The position numbers and the translations under genes are program-made. DNA of 10,912 nucleotides from CADCWF01 sp903864575 (GTDB lineage: Bacteria > Chloroflexota > Chloroflexia > Thermomicrobiales > UBA6265), in contig JBEIRG010000110.1 in the NCBI GenBank assembly GCA_040376155.1, positions 1 through 10,912 on the forward strand. Reading direction: 5' to 3'. Each line of letters opens with the position of its first letter. Positions within the stretch are counted from its first letter, which is position 1. Under the pieces are notes generated by a model, which was not told the DNA's origin, made no database searches, and saw only the letters and a list, made by a program, of their open reading frames with translations. Of this stretch, positions 1 to 7,722 are shown piece by piece.

Positions 1-501
1 CTGCTTCGGCGGGGGCTGCCGGCGTTCCGGGCGACGGGAGTGGGATGGACGCCTGCGCGGAGAGGCAGGCGGTCTGTCTGCGACCTTCATGAATGATCGC
101 CCGGGAAGACTGGCAGGGCGCTGCCATCCCCGGCAACGGCGTCGAACAGCCGGCGCGGCGCGGGGTCGTCCGCTTCGTACTTTCGCCCCAGGATGATCAC
201 TCTCCCGGTCGGGAGATCGGATGTTTCGATGCCGGCGGCCCAACGCCGATCCTGGCCATCGCATCGGCTGCCGCCCGCATGGACGTGCTCACCCTTTCGG
301 ATTCGCACGCCCTGATGGATGACGCCGGTCCCGGAACGCTCGCCCTGGCGCTGACCGATGAGAGGAACGGGACGACGCACGGCGACCGCCCGGAACGCCA
401 GCGGCCCCCGCCAAGGCAGGGACCGCTGGTGCGTCGATCGCCGCGATGTGTCCGCGGCGCAGGAGACGAAGGTCGTCGCCGGACGGACGGATCGCGGGCG
501 A
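1..501. other. Left-end stretch with no supportable gene
   Basis: About 500 bases lie downstream of the binding-protein gene. Two overlapping open frames exist, one on the plus strand (93-554) and one on the minus strand (87-380). Neither has a recognisable ribosome binding site or a protein motif I know. Their third-position GC is about 72-77 percent, lower than in the clear genes nearby. The plus frame turns arginine- and proline-rich and runs into the antisense of the binding-protein gene. A third frame starts at an ATG at 88-90 (minus) and is open to the left edge for 30 codons, but it is basic, proline-rich and also without a ribosome binding site. The only structure I can point to is the inverted repeat at 439-459. 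The stretch may be intergenic DNA or an eroded gene. Confidence 0.5.
439..459 (-). terminator. GC-rich hairpin downstream of the binding-protein gene, possible terminator
   Basis: CGCCGCG at 439-445 and CGCGGCG at 453-459 form a perfect 7-base-pair inverted repeat around a 7-base loop. It lies about 45 bases past the stop codon of the last transporter gene. No run of T follows on the minus strand, so it is not a classical intrinsic terminator. It could stall polymerase or protect the 3' end of the mRNA. A GC-rich hairpin of this size can also arise by chance in DNA of this composition. Confidence 0.3.
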
Positions 502-2169
502 TCAGTCCTCGAGGGAGACGGTCCAGAGCTGGAACCAGTCCTCCGGCGGGTTGACGAAGCCCTGGACCCGCGGCGAAAGCGCGAGCGGGGCCCGGTCGAA
601 GGTGATCGGAATGAAGGCGGCGTCCTCGTTCATGATGATTTCCTGCGCCTGCTGGTAGAGCGTCTTGCGCTTGGCGTCATCATGTTCGGCGGCGGCCTGG
701 TCGAAGAGTTCATCGACCTGCGGGTTGCTGTAGTACCCGGAGTTGGTGCCGTTCGGGGACTGGAACTTGGAGTGGGAGATCAGCTGCAGCCAGTAGTCGG
801 CGCTCATGCCCCAGCCGAGCTGCAGGCCGCCATGCTCCGGTGGCAGACCGCTTGCCCACGCGTGCATGTAGGTGACCCACTCCATCTTTTCGAGATTGAG
901 GTTGATCCCGACTTCCTTCCATTCCTGCTGCATTCGGGCCACCACGGCGTCGCCGTACTGCCCGTACTCGGCAACGCGGAAGGTGACGTCCACCCCGTCC
1001 GGGTAGCCGGCGGCGGCGACGAGCGCCTTCGCCTTCTCCGGGTCGTAGTCATAGCCCTTGAAGGCCGCGTCGTAGGCGTTGCAGCCCGGCGGGATGATGC
1101 CGTTGGCGACCTTCTGGCTGCCGTTGGCGAGGTCGTCGACGATGCCCTGGCGGTTGAAGCCGTGGTTCATCGCCTGCCGGATTTCCTTCTTGCCGGTCAC
1201 CTCGTTCTTGAAGTTGAGGTACCAGTAGTTGACGTAGGGACCGTCGTTCATCGAGATGGTGAAGCCGGAGGAGGCGAGATCCTCCAGGTTGTCCGGGGGA
1301 ATCCAGAGCATCATGTCGGTCTCGCCGGCCTTGAGGGCGGAGATCCCGGCCTGGGCGTCGCCGATGATCCGGAAGATGATCTTGTCGAGCAGCGCCTTGT
1401 CCTCGCCCCAGTAGTCGGCGAAGCGCTCCATCGTGGTCGACTCGCCTTCCTTGCGCTCGACCAGCTTGAAGCGTCCGGTGCCGACCGCCTTGAGCGCGAA
1501 GCCCTCGTTGCCGACCTCCTGGACCGAGGTCGGGGAGATCATCAACGGCTCGCCGTAGCTCTGGTTCTGCATTCGCAGGAACTCGGCGAAGGGTGTCTTC
1601 AGCTTCATCACCACGGTGTAGTCGTCGGTCTTCTCGATCGACTCCAGCGCCTCGAAGGCGTAGAAGGTGAAGCTGTTGGCGCGCGGGTAGTAGAACTCGA
1701 AATCCTTGTCCCAGATGCGGCGCACATTGAAGATCACGGCGTCCGCGTTGAAGTCGGTGCCGTCGTGGAACTTCACGCCCTGGCGAAGCGTGAAGGTGTA
1801 GGTGAGCTTGTCGTCGGAAATCTCCCAGCTCTCGGCGAGGGCCGGCTCCAGCACCGGGAAGGTGCTCTCGGGGTCGGTCAGGTTCTCGCGAGAGAGGCCC
1901 TCGAACATCTGGAGGGTGTGCTTGTAGGTGTCCCAGCCTCCCGTGGCGTGGGGATCGAAGATGTCCGGCGCGGTGGGAACGCTGATGATCAGGGTTCCGC
2001 CCGGCTGCTGCATCGCCGCCGCCCGGGTGGAGTAGAGGCGGGTGCGGCCGCCCATGCCGAGCGCGGACGCCTGGGCGATGCCGCCGAAGAGCGCCGCCGC
2101 GCCGGTGGCCGCGCCGCCGCGGAGGACGGAGCGGCGGGAAAAGCCGCTGTCGAGGATGGATCGAGGCAT
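502..2169 (-). CDS. ABC transporter substrate-binding protein, family 5 (peptide/dipeptide type), Tat-exported
   Basis: A protein of 555 residues that captures the substrate outside the membrane and delivers it to the permease pair encoded upstream in the same unit. The N-terminus is a Tat signal: SRRSVL at residues 11-16, then an alanine/glycine-rich hydrophobic stretch and a likely signal peptidase I site near AQASA (32-36). There is no lipobox cysteine, so it should be periplasmic or soluble rather than lipid-anchored. The family 5 hallmark is clear at about 111-150: LAESWE, then YTFTLRQGVKFHDGT, then a segment ending FNVRR. The start was placed at 2169 because GGGAGG lies 9 bases upstream and the Tat motif begins there; a further upstream ATG at 2205 adds 12 atypical residues and was set aside. 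It is the last gene of the unit. Family 5 also includes binders of nickel, sugars and opines, so peptide as the ligand is only inferred. Confidence 0.95.
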   Translation of the reverse strand: MPRSILDSGFSRRSVLRGGAATGAAALFGGIAQASALGMGGRTRLYSTRAAAMQQPGGTLIISVPTAPDIFDPHATGGWDTYKHTLQMFEGLSRENLTDPESTFPVLEPALAESWEISDDKLTYTFTLRQGVKFHDGTDFNADAVIFNVRRIWDKDFEFYYPRANSFTFYAFEALESIEKTDDYTVVMKLKTPFAEFLRMQNQSYGEPLMISPTSVQEVGNEGFALKAVGTGRFKLVERKEGESTTMERFADYWGEDKALLDKIIFRIIGDAQAGISALKAGETDMMLWIPPDNLEDLASSGFTISMNDGPYVNYWYLNFKNEVTGKKEIRQAMNHGFNRQGIVDDLANGSQKVANGIIPPGCNAYDAAFKGYDYDPEKAKALVAAAGYPDGVDVTFRVAEYGQYGDAVVARMQQEWKEVGINLNLEKMEWVTYMHAWASGLPPEHGGLQLGWGMSADYWLQLISHSKFQSPNGTNSGYYSNPQVDELFDQAAAEHDDAKRKTLYQQAQEIIMNEDAAFIPITFDRAPLALSPRVQGFVNPPEDWFQLWTVSLED

Positions 2170-2265
2170 GGCTGTCAACCTCCCGAAGGACGCGCCCCCG
2201 GACACCCCGGCGGGAACGCCCAGTCTTCGCGATGGACCCGGCGCGGCGACAACGGTTCGCCGGCC
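2170..2265 (-). promoter_or_regulatory. Spacer before the binding-protein gene, with strong ribosome binding site
   Basis: This 96-base gap separates the end of the second ATPase gene from the binding-protein gene. The other genes of the unit overlap or lie 14 bases apart, so this spacer stands out. It contains GGGAGG at 2179-2184 (minus strand), 9 bases before the ATG at 2169. I see no convincing promoter pair. A TTGACA occurs at 2173-2178, but it lies between the ribosome binding site and the start codon and cannot serve this gene as a -35 box. Strong independent translation would suit a binding protein, which is usually made in excess over the membrane parts. Confidence 0.5.
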
Positions 2266-3305
<1,040 letters not shown>

Positions 3306-3309
<4 letters not shown>

Positions 3310-4187
3310 GGCAGGGCCTCCGCCGGCATCTGGTCCTCGACCGTCATCAGCCGCCTGCCCCGCTGGCCAGGGCGGGGAATGGCGCCGAGCAGCGCCCGGG
3401 TGTAGGGATGTTCCGGCGCGGCGAGGATGCGGTCGACCGGGCCGCGTTCGACGACCTTGCCGCGGTACATCACCACCACGTCGTCGCAGAGCCGGGCGAT
3501 CACGCCGAAATCGTGGGAGATGAAGAGGATGGCGCGGTTGGGATCGGCCGCGATCTGCTCGAGGATGTCGAGAATCTGGGCCTGGATGGTGACGTCGAGC
3601 GCGGTGGTCGGCTCGTCGGCGATCAGCAGCTCGGGCTGGCAGGAGAGCGCCATCGCGATGATCACCCGCTGCCGCATCCCTCCCGAGAGCTGGTGCGGGT
3701 AGGCATCGAGGTTGCGCTCCACCGCGGGGATGCCCACCTCGCGCAACAGTTCCGCGGCCCGCGCCCGCGCCGCCTCGCCGGAGATCCCGGTGTGGCGGCG
3801 GAGCATGTCGGTCATCTGCCGGTTGACGGTGTAGGCGGGATTGAGGGAGGTCATCGGGTTCTGGAAAATCATCGCGATCCGCTTGCCGCGGATGTCCTGC
3901 ATCCGGGTCTCGGAGGCCTGAACGAGGTCCTCGCCGTGGAAGTCGATGGCGCCGTCCGTGATTTCGCCGGGCCGCGGGATGAGCCGGAGGATGGCGTTCG
4001 CGGTCATCGACTTGCCGGAGCCGGACTCGCCGACCACGCCGACCACCGTGCCGCGGCGGACGGAGAAGCTCGCGCCGTCGACGGCGACGAGGGGAGTCCG
4101 GCCGCGGCGGGGAAAGGCGACGCGGAGGCCGCGAACATCGAGCAGGGTCTCGCCGGGGGTCCGCCCCTGGATGGTGCGTTCGCTCAT
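3306..4187 (-). CDS. Dipeptide/oligopeptide ABC transporter ATP-binding protein (DppD/OppD type), short C-terminus
   Basis: A 293-residue partner ATPase of the importer. Motifs: Walker A GESGSGKS at 53-60, Q-loop Q109 (FQNP), signature LSGGMRQR at 167-174, Walker B LLIADEP at 187-193 with catalytic E192, TTALDVT D-loop region at 194-200, and switch histidine H225. The HPYT motif is at 260-263. The protein ends about 30 residues later in MPAEALP, whereas typical DppD/OppD proteins run to roughly 320-335 residues and carry a cysteine-rich tail of the kind still present in the adjacent F-type ATPase. The stop shares ATGA with the next gene, so the ending is fitted into the operon and does not look like a ragged break. 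The start overlaps the stop of permease C in the same way, with an AGGTGG sequence a few bases upstream. Function as an ATPase should be intact. Confidence 0.95.
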
Positions 4188-5086
4188 GAGACCACCTGCT
4201 GGGGGTCGAGCGCGACGCGGAGCCCGTCGCCTACCCAGTTGAAGGCGAGGGCGACGAGGACGATCATGATGCTGGGCATGAGGACGACATGGGGAGCGGT
4301 CGAGATGGTGCCCTTGCCGGAGTTGACCATGGAGCCCCAGTCGGCGGTCGGGGGGCTTGCGCCGAGCCCGAAGAAGCTCAACCCGGCGGCGACCAGCACC
4401 ATGAAGCCAACCAGAATGGCCCCGTAGACGATGAGCGGGGCGATCACGTTCGGCAGCATCTCGTGGAGGATGATCTCCCGGTTGGTCGCGCCGGTCGCTT
4501 TCGCAGCCTCGATGAAATCCTGGCCCTTGAGCGTGACCACCTGGGTGCGGACGACCCGCGCCATGTAGGGCACGAGAATGAAGACGATGGCGACGATCTG
4601 GTTGCGCGGGCCGGGGCCGAGCGCGCCGGCGATGAGGATCGCGAGCAGCACCACCGGGAAAGCGAAGAGGATGTCGAGCAGGCGCATGATGACCTGATCG
4701 ATCACGCCGCCGTAGTAGCCCGAGATCAGCCCGAGGGCGAGCGCGATGACGGCGGCGATGACGGTCGGGGTGACGCTGACGTAGAGCGAGAGACGCCCGC
4801 CGTAGATGAGCCGCGAGAGGATGTCCCGGCCGACCTCGTCGGTCCCGAGCAGGTGGCCCTCGATCCCCGGCGCGGCGCGGCGCAGTCCCTCGAACTGGTA
4901 GTCGGGGTCATCCGGCGCGACGAAGGGCGCGAAGATCGCGGCCAGCGTCACGATGACGACGATGATGAGCCCGGCGAGGGCGGCGCGGTCGCGTGCGAAG
5001 CGGCGCCAGACCTCGGCCCGGCTCGACTCGGGGAAGACCTCGGCGACGGCGGCGGCGGCAGTGGGGGAGAGCAGTTGATCGGCCAT
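4184..5086 (-). CDS. Dipeptide/oligopeptide ABC transporter permease (DppC/OppC type)
   Basis: A 300-residue inner-membrane subunit of the importer. It has a soluble N-terminal segment with charged RRFARDR, then about six hydrophobic spans near 37-59, 103-125, 138-157, 162-178, 214-236 and 268-288. The DppC hallmark LGTDEVGRDILSRLIYGGR is at 80-98. The cytoplasmic EAA loop that docks on the ATPases begins EAAKATGATNREI at 193-205. The start at 5086 is supported by AGGAG 8 bases upstream (5095-5099). A longer frame from 5170 would add 28 residues overlapping permease B and was set aside. The gap to permease B is 14 bases, and its stop overlaps the next ATPase start (ATGA), so the genes are almost certainly co-transcribed. 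Confidence 0.95.
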   Translation of the reverse strand: MADQLLSPTAAAAVAEVFPESSRAEVWRRFARDRAALAGLIIVVIVTLAAIFAPFVAPDDPDYQFEGLRRAAPGIEGHLLGTDEVGRDILSRLIYGGRLSLYVSVTPTVIAAVIALALGLISGYYGGVIDQVIMRLLDILFAFPVVLLAILIAGALGPGPRNQIVAIVFILVPYMARVVRTQVVTLKGQDFIEAAKATGATNREIILHEMLPNVIAPLIVYGAILVGFMVLVAAGLSFFGLGASPPTADWGSMVNSGKGTISTAPHVVLMPSIMIVLVALAFNWVGDGLRVALDPQQVVS

Positions 5087-5100
5087 GGGTCTCGCTCCTG

Positions 5101-6048
5101 CTACGTCCGCGAGCGCGGGTCGAGCGCGTGGTTGAGGACATCCACGGTCAGGTTCACCAGCACGAACCAAAAGGCGATCACCAGCACCGCCCCCTGCACG
5201 ACCGTCAGGTCGCGGGCGAGCACCCCCTTGTAGAGGGCGTCGCCGACGCCGGGCCAGGCGAAGACATATTCGGTGAAGACCGCGCCGCCGAGCAGGAAGC
5301 CGACCTGCAGTCCGGAAATGGTGATGATCGGCGGCAGGGCGTTGCGCAGCGCGTAGCGGAGAGTGACCGTGCTCTCGGAGAGCCCGTTGGCGCGGGCGGC
5401 CTTGATGTATTCCTGGTTGAGGGTGTCGAGCATGGCCGAGCGGACCATGCGGGCGATAATCGCGGCCGGCGGGATCGCGGTGGTCAGGGCGGGCAGCACG
5501 AGGTGCCGGAGGAGGTCGAAGCGGCCGCCCTCGCCGCGCATGTCCATCATGCCCTGCACCGGGAACCAGCGAAGACGCACCGAGAAGATGAGGATCAGGC
5601 CGAGACCGAAGACGAAGGTGGGAATGTTGGCGAGCACCAGGGTCAGCCCGGTCGACCAGCGGTCGAAGCGGGTGTCGCGGCGGATGGCCGAGATGAGACC
5701 GATGGAGATGCCGAGCGGGATCGCGATGATCAGCGAACCGGCGAGCAGGATGCCGCTGTTGCGCAACCGGTCCTTCAGCAGGTCGGCGACCATCATGTTA
5801 TTGGAAAAGGAGCGGCCGAAATCGCCCTGCACCGCGTGGCCGAGCCATTTGCCGTACTGGACGAGCACCGGCTGGTCGAGCCCGAGGTAATGGCGGAACT
5901 CCTCGACCGTCTCCGGCGTCGCCAGCGGACCGAGCAGCGCCTTCGCGATGTCGCCCGGCACCAGCTGCATGGCCAGAAAGACGACGAGGGACACCCCGAG
6001 CAGGACGGGGATCGCCCCGAGCAAGCGGCGTAGGATGTACCCGAGCAT
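5101..6048 (-). CDS. Dipeptide/oligopeptide ABC transporter permease (DppB/OppB type)
   Basis: A 315-residue inner-membrane subunit and the first gene of the transporter unit. The N-terminus MLGYILRRLLGAIPVL is the classical DppB start, followed by the PGD segment at 31-33 and GLDQP at 56-60. Six hydrophobic spans are visible, near 9-31, 100-122, 134-157, 183-205, 240-262 and 285-307. The EAA loop runs from about 213 (EYIKAARANGLSES) to 236, and the conserved TEYVFAWPGVG is at 259-269. The frame continues upstream to 6249, but those residues are unlike any permease N-terminus and would overlap the amidase start, so 6048 was chosen. The ribosome binding site is poor: only GGGGG at 6053-6057, 4 bases from the ATG. 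A sigma70-like promoter lies about 50 bases upstream. Confidence 0.95.
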   Translation of the reverse strand: MLGYILRRLLGAIPVLLGVSLVVFLAMQLVPGDIAKALLGPLATPETVEEFRHYLGLDQPVLVQYGKWLGHAVQGDFGRSFSNNMMVADLLKDRLRNSGILLAGSLIIAIPLGISIGLISAIRRDTRFDRWSTGLTLVLANIPTFVFGLGLILIFSVRLRWFPVQGMMDMRGEGGRFDLLRHLVLPALTTAIPPAAIIARMVRSAMLDTLNQEYIKAARANGLSESTVTLRYALRNALPPIITISGLQVGFLLGGAVFTEYVFAWPGVGDALYKGVLARDLTVVQGAVLVIAFWFVLVNLTVDVLNHALDPRSRT

Positions 6049-6102
6049 GGCACCCCCGGTGACAGGGCGGCTTCGAGCGCGTTTGTCCCCCTGCCTGACG
6101 GT

Positions 6103-6131
6103 ATCAAACTCCAGCCCTCCGGGCGCGTCAA
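6103..6131 (-). promoter_or_regulatory. Predicted sigma70-type promoter of the transporter unit
   Basis: On the minus strand there is TTGACG (6126-6131, five of six matches to the -35 consensus), then a 17-base spacer, then TTTGAT (6103-6108, four of six matches to the -10 consensus). Transcription would begin near 6096 and leave a leader of about 48 bases before permease B. This is the most AT-rich patch of the divergent spacer. It is a pattern match only. Confidence 0.5.
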
Positions 6132-6143
6132 TACGCATACCTT

Positions 6144-6158
6144 TGGGCGCAACGCCCA
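6144..6158. promoter_or_regulatory. 15-base palindrome in the divergent spacer, possible operator
   Basis: TGGGCG and CGCCCA form a perfect 6-base inverted repeat around CAA. The palindrome begins 12 bases upstream of the predicted -35 box of the transporter promoter and lies 89 bases before the amidase start. Its minus strand contains GCGTTGC, which also occurs at 6169-6175 and 6216-6222 on the plus strand (see findings). The position between two divergent units suits a shared regulator, but no regulator gene lies in the window and I do not recognise the site as that of a known family. Confidence 0.35.
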
Positions 6159-6247
6159 TGATGCCAGAGCGTTGCACAGGTGGCGCGAGAGGAGGGCGGC
6201 TGCGATGATGCCGCCGCGTTGCAGCGCGTTCGCAGGGGTGCGGCACC

Positions 6248-7675
6248 ATGCACAGGAATATCCAGTCCGATGAAGAACTCTGCTATCTCTCCGCGCAGGA
6301 GCTTGCGGTGGCGTACCGCGCGCGGAAGATTTCGCCGTCCGAGGTTGCCGGCGCGGTCCTCTCCCGGATGGAGCGGATCGATCCTGTCATCAACGCCTTC
6401 GTCACCCCGAACCCGGTGGCGGCCATGGCGCAGGCGCTGGCGTCGGAGGCGCGGTTCGCCGCGGGCAATCCCGCCGGCCCGCTCGACGGCGTGCCCTTCG
6501 GGGTGAAGGACCTGTCGCCAACCGCGGGCGTCCGCACCACCTTTGGTTCACGCGTCTTCGAGCACAACGTCCCGGATCGGGACGCCCCGATCGTCGAGCG
6601 GATGGCGCGGGGCGGCGCGGTGATGCTCGGCAAGACCAATACCCCGGAATTCGGCTGGAAATCACCCACCGACAATCCGCTTTTCGGGCCAACCCGCAAC
6701 CCGTGGGACCGCGCGAGGACGGCCGCCGGGTCGAGCGGCGGGTCGGCGGCGGCGGTGGCGAGCGGGCTGGGCCCGATCGCGACCGGCGGGGACGGTGGTG
6801 GCTCCCTGCGCCAGCCCGCGAGCTTCTGCGGGGTCTACACGATCAAGCCAACCTTCGGTCTCGTGCCCATGTTCCCGCCGTCGGTGGTGGGATCCTTCGT
6901 TTCCGAGGGGCCGCTCTCCCGGACGGTGCGCGACAGCGCGATGGTCCTGAACGCGATCGCCGGGCACGACCCGCGTGACATCTTCTCCGCGCCGCGGCAG
7001 CCGGTGGATTTCGTGGCCGCCTGCGACGGCGATCTGGCCGGTCTGCGGGTGGCGTGGACTCCCGACCTGGGGTATGCCGCGGTCGATCCCGAGGTGCGAT
7101 CGATCACCGCGCGCGCGGCCGCCCGCTTCGCCGAGCTTGGGGCGACGGTGGAGGAGGCAAGCCCCGGCTGGCCCGATCCCTTCCCGCTCTTTCACACCCT
7201 GTTCTACGGGTTGGTGGGCGGCGACGTGAACGAGTTGCTCGGGGAGTGGAGCGGCAAGCTGGATCCCGGGCTGGAGCGGCTCGCGGAGCTCGGGCGGCCG
7301 CTGACCGCGTTCGACCTCGCGAAGGCGCAGAACATCCGCCACGCGTTGCAGCTGACGATGGCGGCATTCATGGAACGGTATGACCTCCTGCTGACGCCGA
7401 CGATGACGCTGCCGCCGTTTCCGGTCGGGATCGACTTTCCCGACCGCGTCGGCGGCCAGCCGGTGACAGGCATGCAGTGGACCGCCTTCACCTTTCCGTT
7501 CAACCTCACCGGCAGCCCGGCCGCCAGCGTGCCTGCCGGCTGGACCGATGACGGGTTGCCGGTGGGATTGCAGATTGTCGGCCGCAACTGGGAAGACCCG
7601 CTCGTGCTGCGGGCGAGCGCGGCCTTCGAGGCGCTGCAGCCCTGGGCTGGCCGGCGCCCGGTCTTTTCGGACTGA
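6248..7675 (+). CDS. Amidase-signature family hydrolase (amidase)
   Basis: A 475-residue serine hydrolase of the amidase signature family, which cleaves carboxamide bonds to an acid and ammonia or an amine. The Ser-cisSer-Lys triad can be placed: K87 in GVPFGVKDL, cis-Ser S162 in AGSSGGSAAAVASG, and nucleophile S186 in GGDGGGSLRQPASFCG. Most relatives have GTD where this protein has GGD (180-182). The GLVP segment and the late LLLTPTM motif are typical. No GatB or GatC partner gene is present, so a stand-alone amidase is more likely than tRNA amidotransferase subunit GatA. There is no signal peptide, so it should be cytoplasmic. The start has AGGGG at 6234-6238, 9 bases upstream, and the SDEELCYLSAQELA opening is usual for the family. 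It is the first gene of the right-hand unit and its stop lies 47 bases before the M14 protein. The substrate cannot be read from sequence. Confidence 0.93.
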   Translation: MHRNIQSDEELCYLSAQELAVAYRARKISPSEVAGAVLSRMERIDPVINAFVTPNPVAAMAQALASEARFAAGNPAGPLDGVPFGVKDLSPTAGVRTTFGSRVFEHNVPDRDAPIVERMARGGAVMLGKTNTPEFGWKSPTDNPLFGPTRNPWDRARTAAGSSGGSAAAVASGLGPIATGGDGGGSLRQPASFCGVYTIKPTFGLVPMFPPSVVGSFVSEGPLSRTVRDSAMVLNAIAGHDPRDIFSAPRQPVDFVAACDGDLAGLRVAWTPDLGYAAVDPEVRSITARAAARFAELGATVEEASPGWPDPFPLFHTLFYGLVGGDVNELLGEWSGKLDPGLERLAELGRPLTAFDLAKAQNIRHALQLTMAAFMERYDLLLTPTMTLPPFPVGIDFPDRVGGQPVTGMQWTAFTFPFNLTGSPAASVPAGWTDDGLPVGLQIVGRNWEDPLVLRASAAFEALQPWAGRRPVFSD

Positions 7676-7709
7676 CCCGACGCGCGCAAGACGACATGGC
7701 GTCAGCCAG

Positions 7710-7716
7710 AGGGAGG
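7710..7716 (+). promoter_or_regulatory. Ribosome binding site that fixes the GTG start of the M14 protein
   Basis: AGGGAGG lies 6 bases before the GTG at 7723. The only in-frame ATG nearby (7696) has no such sequence ahead of it, and the residues it would add (ASARGRPG) do not resemble the conserved opening of the repeat domain. GTG is therefore the preferred start. Confidence 0.65.
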
Positions 7717-7722
7717 CCAGGG

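Noticed and set aside
1..90. Start of a minus-strand gene at ATG 88-90 running off the left edge
   Set aside because: Only 30 codons, Arg/Pro-rich, no ribosome binding site and no recognisable motif.
2173..2178. TTGACA as a -35 box for the binding-protein gene
   Set aside because: It lies between the ribosome binding site and the start codon, so a promoter there would start transcription inside the coding region.
6049..6249. Longer permease B starting at 6249
   Set aside because: The 67 extra residues look nothing like a permease N-terminus, would cover the predicted promoter and would overlap the amidase start codon.
7696..7722. ATG at 7696 as start of the M14 protein
   Set aside because: No ribosome binding site precedes it, while GTG 7723 has AGGGAGG at good spacing.
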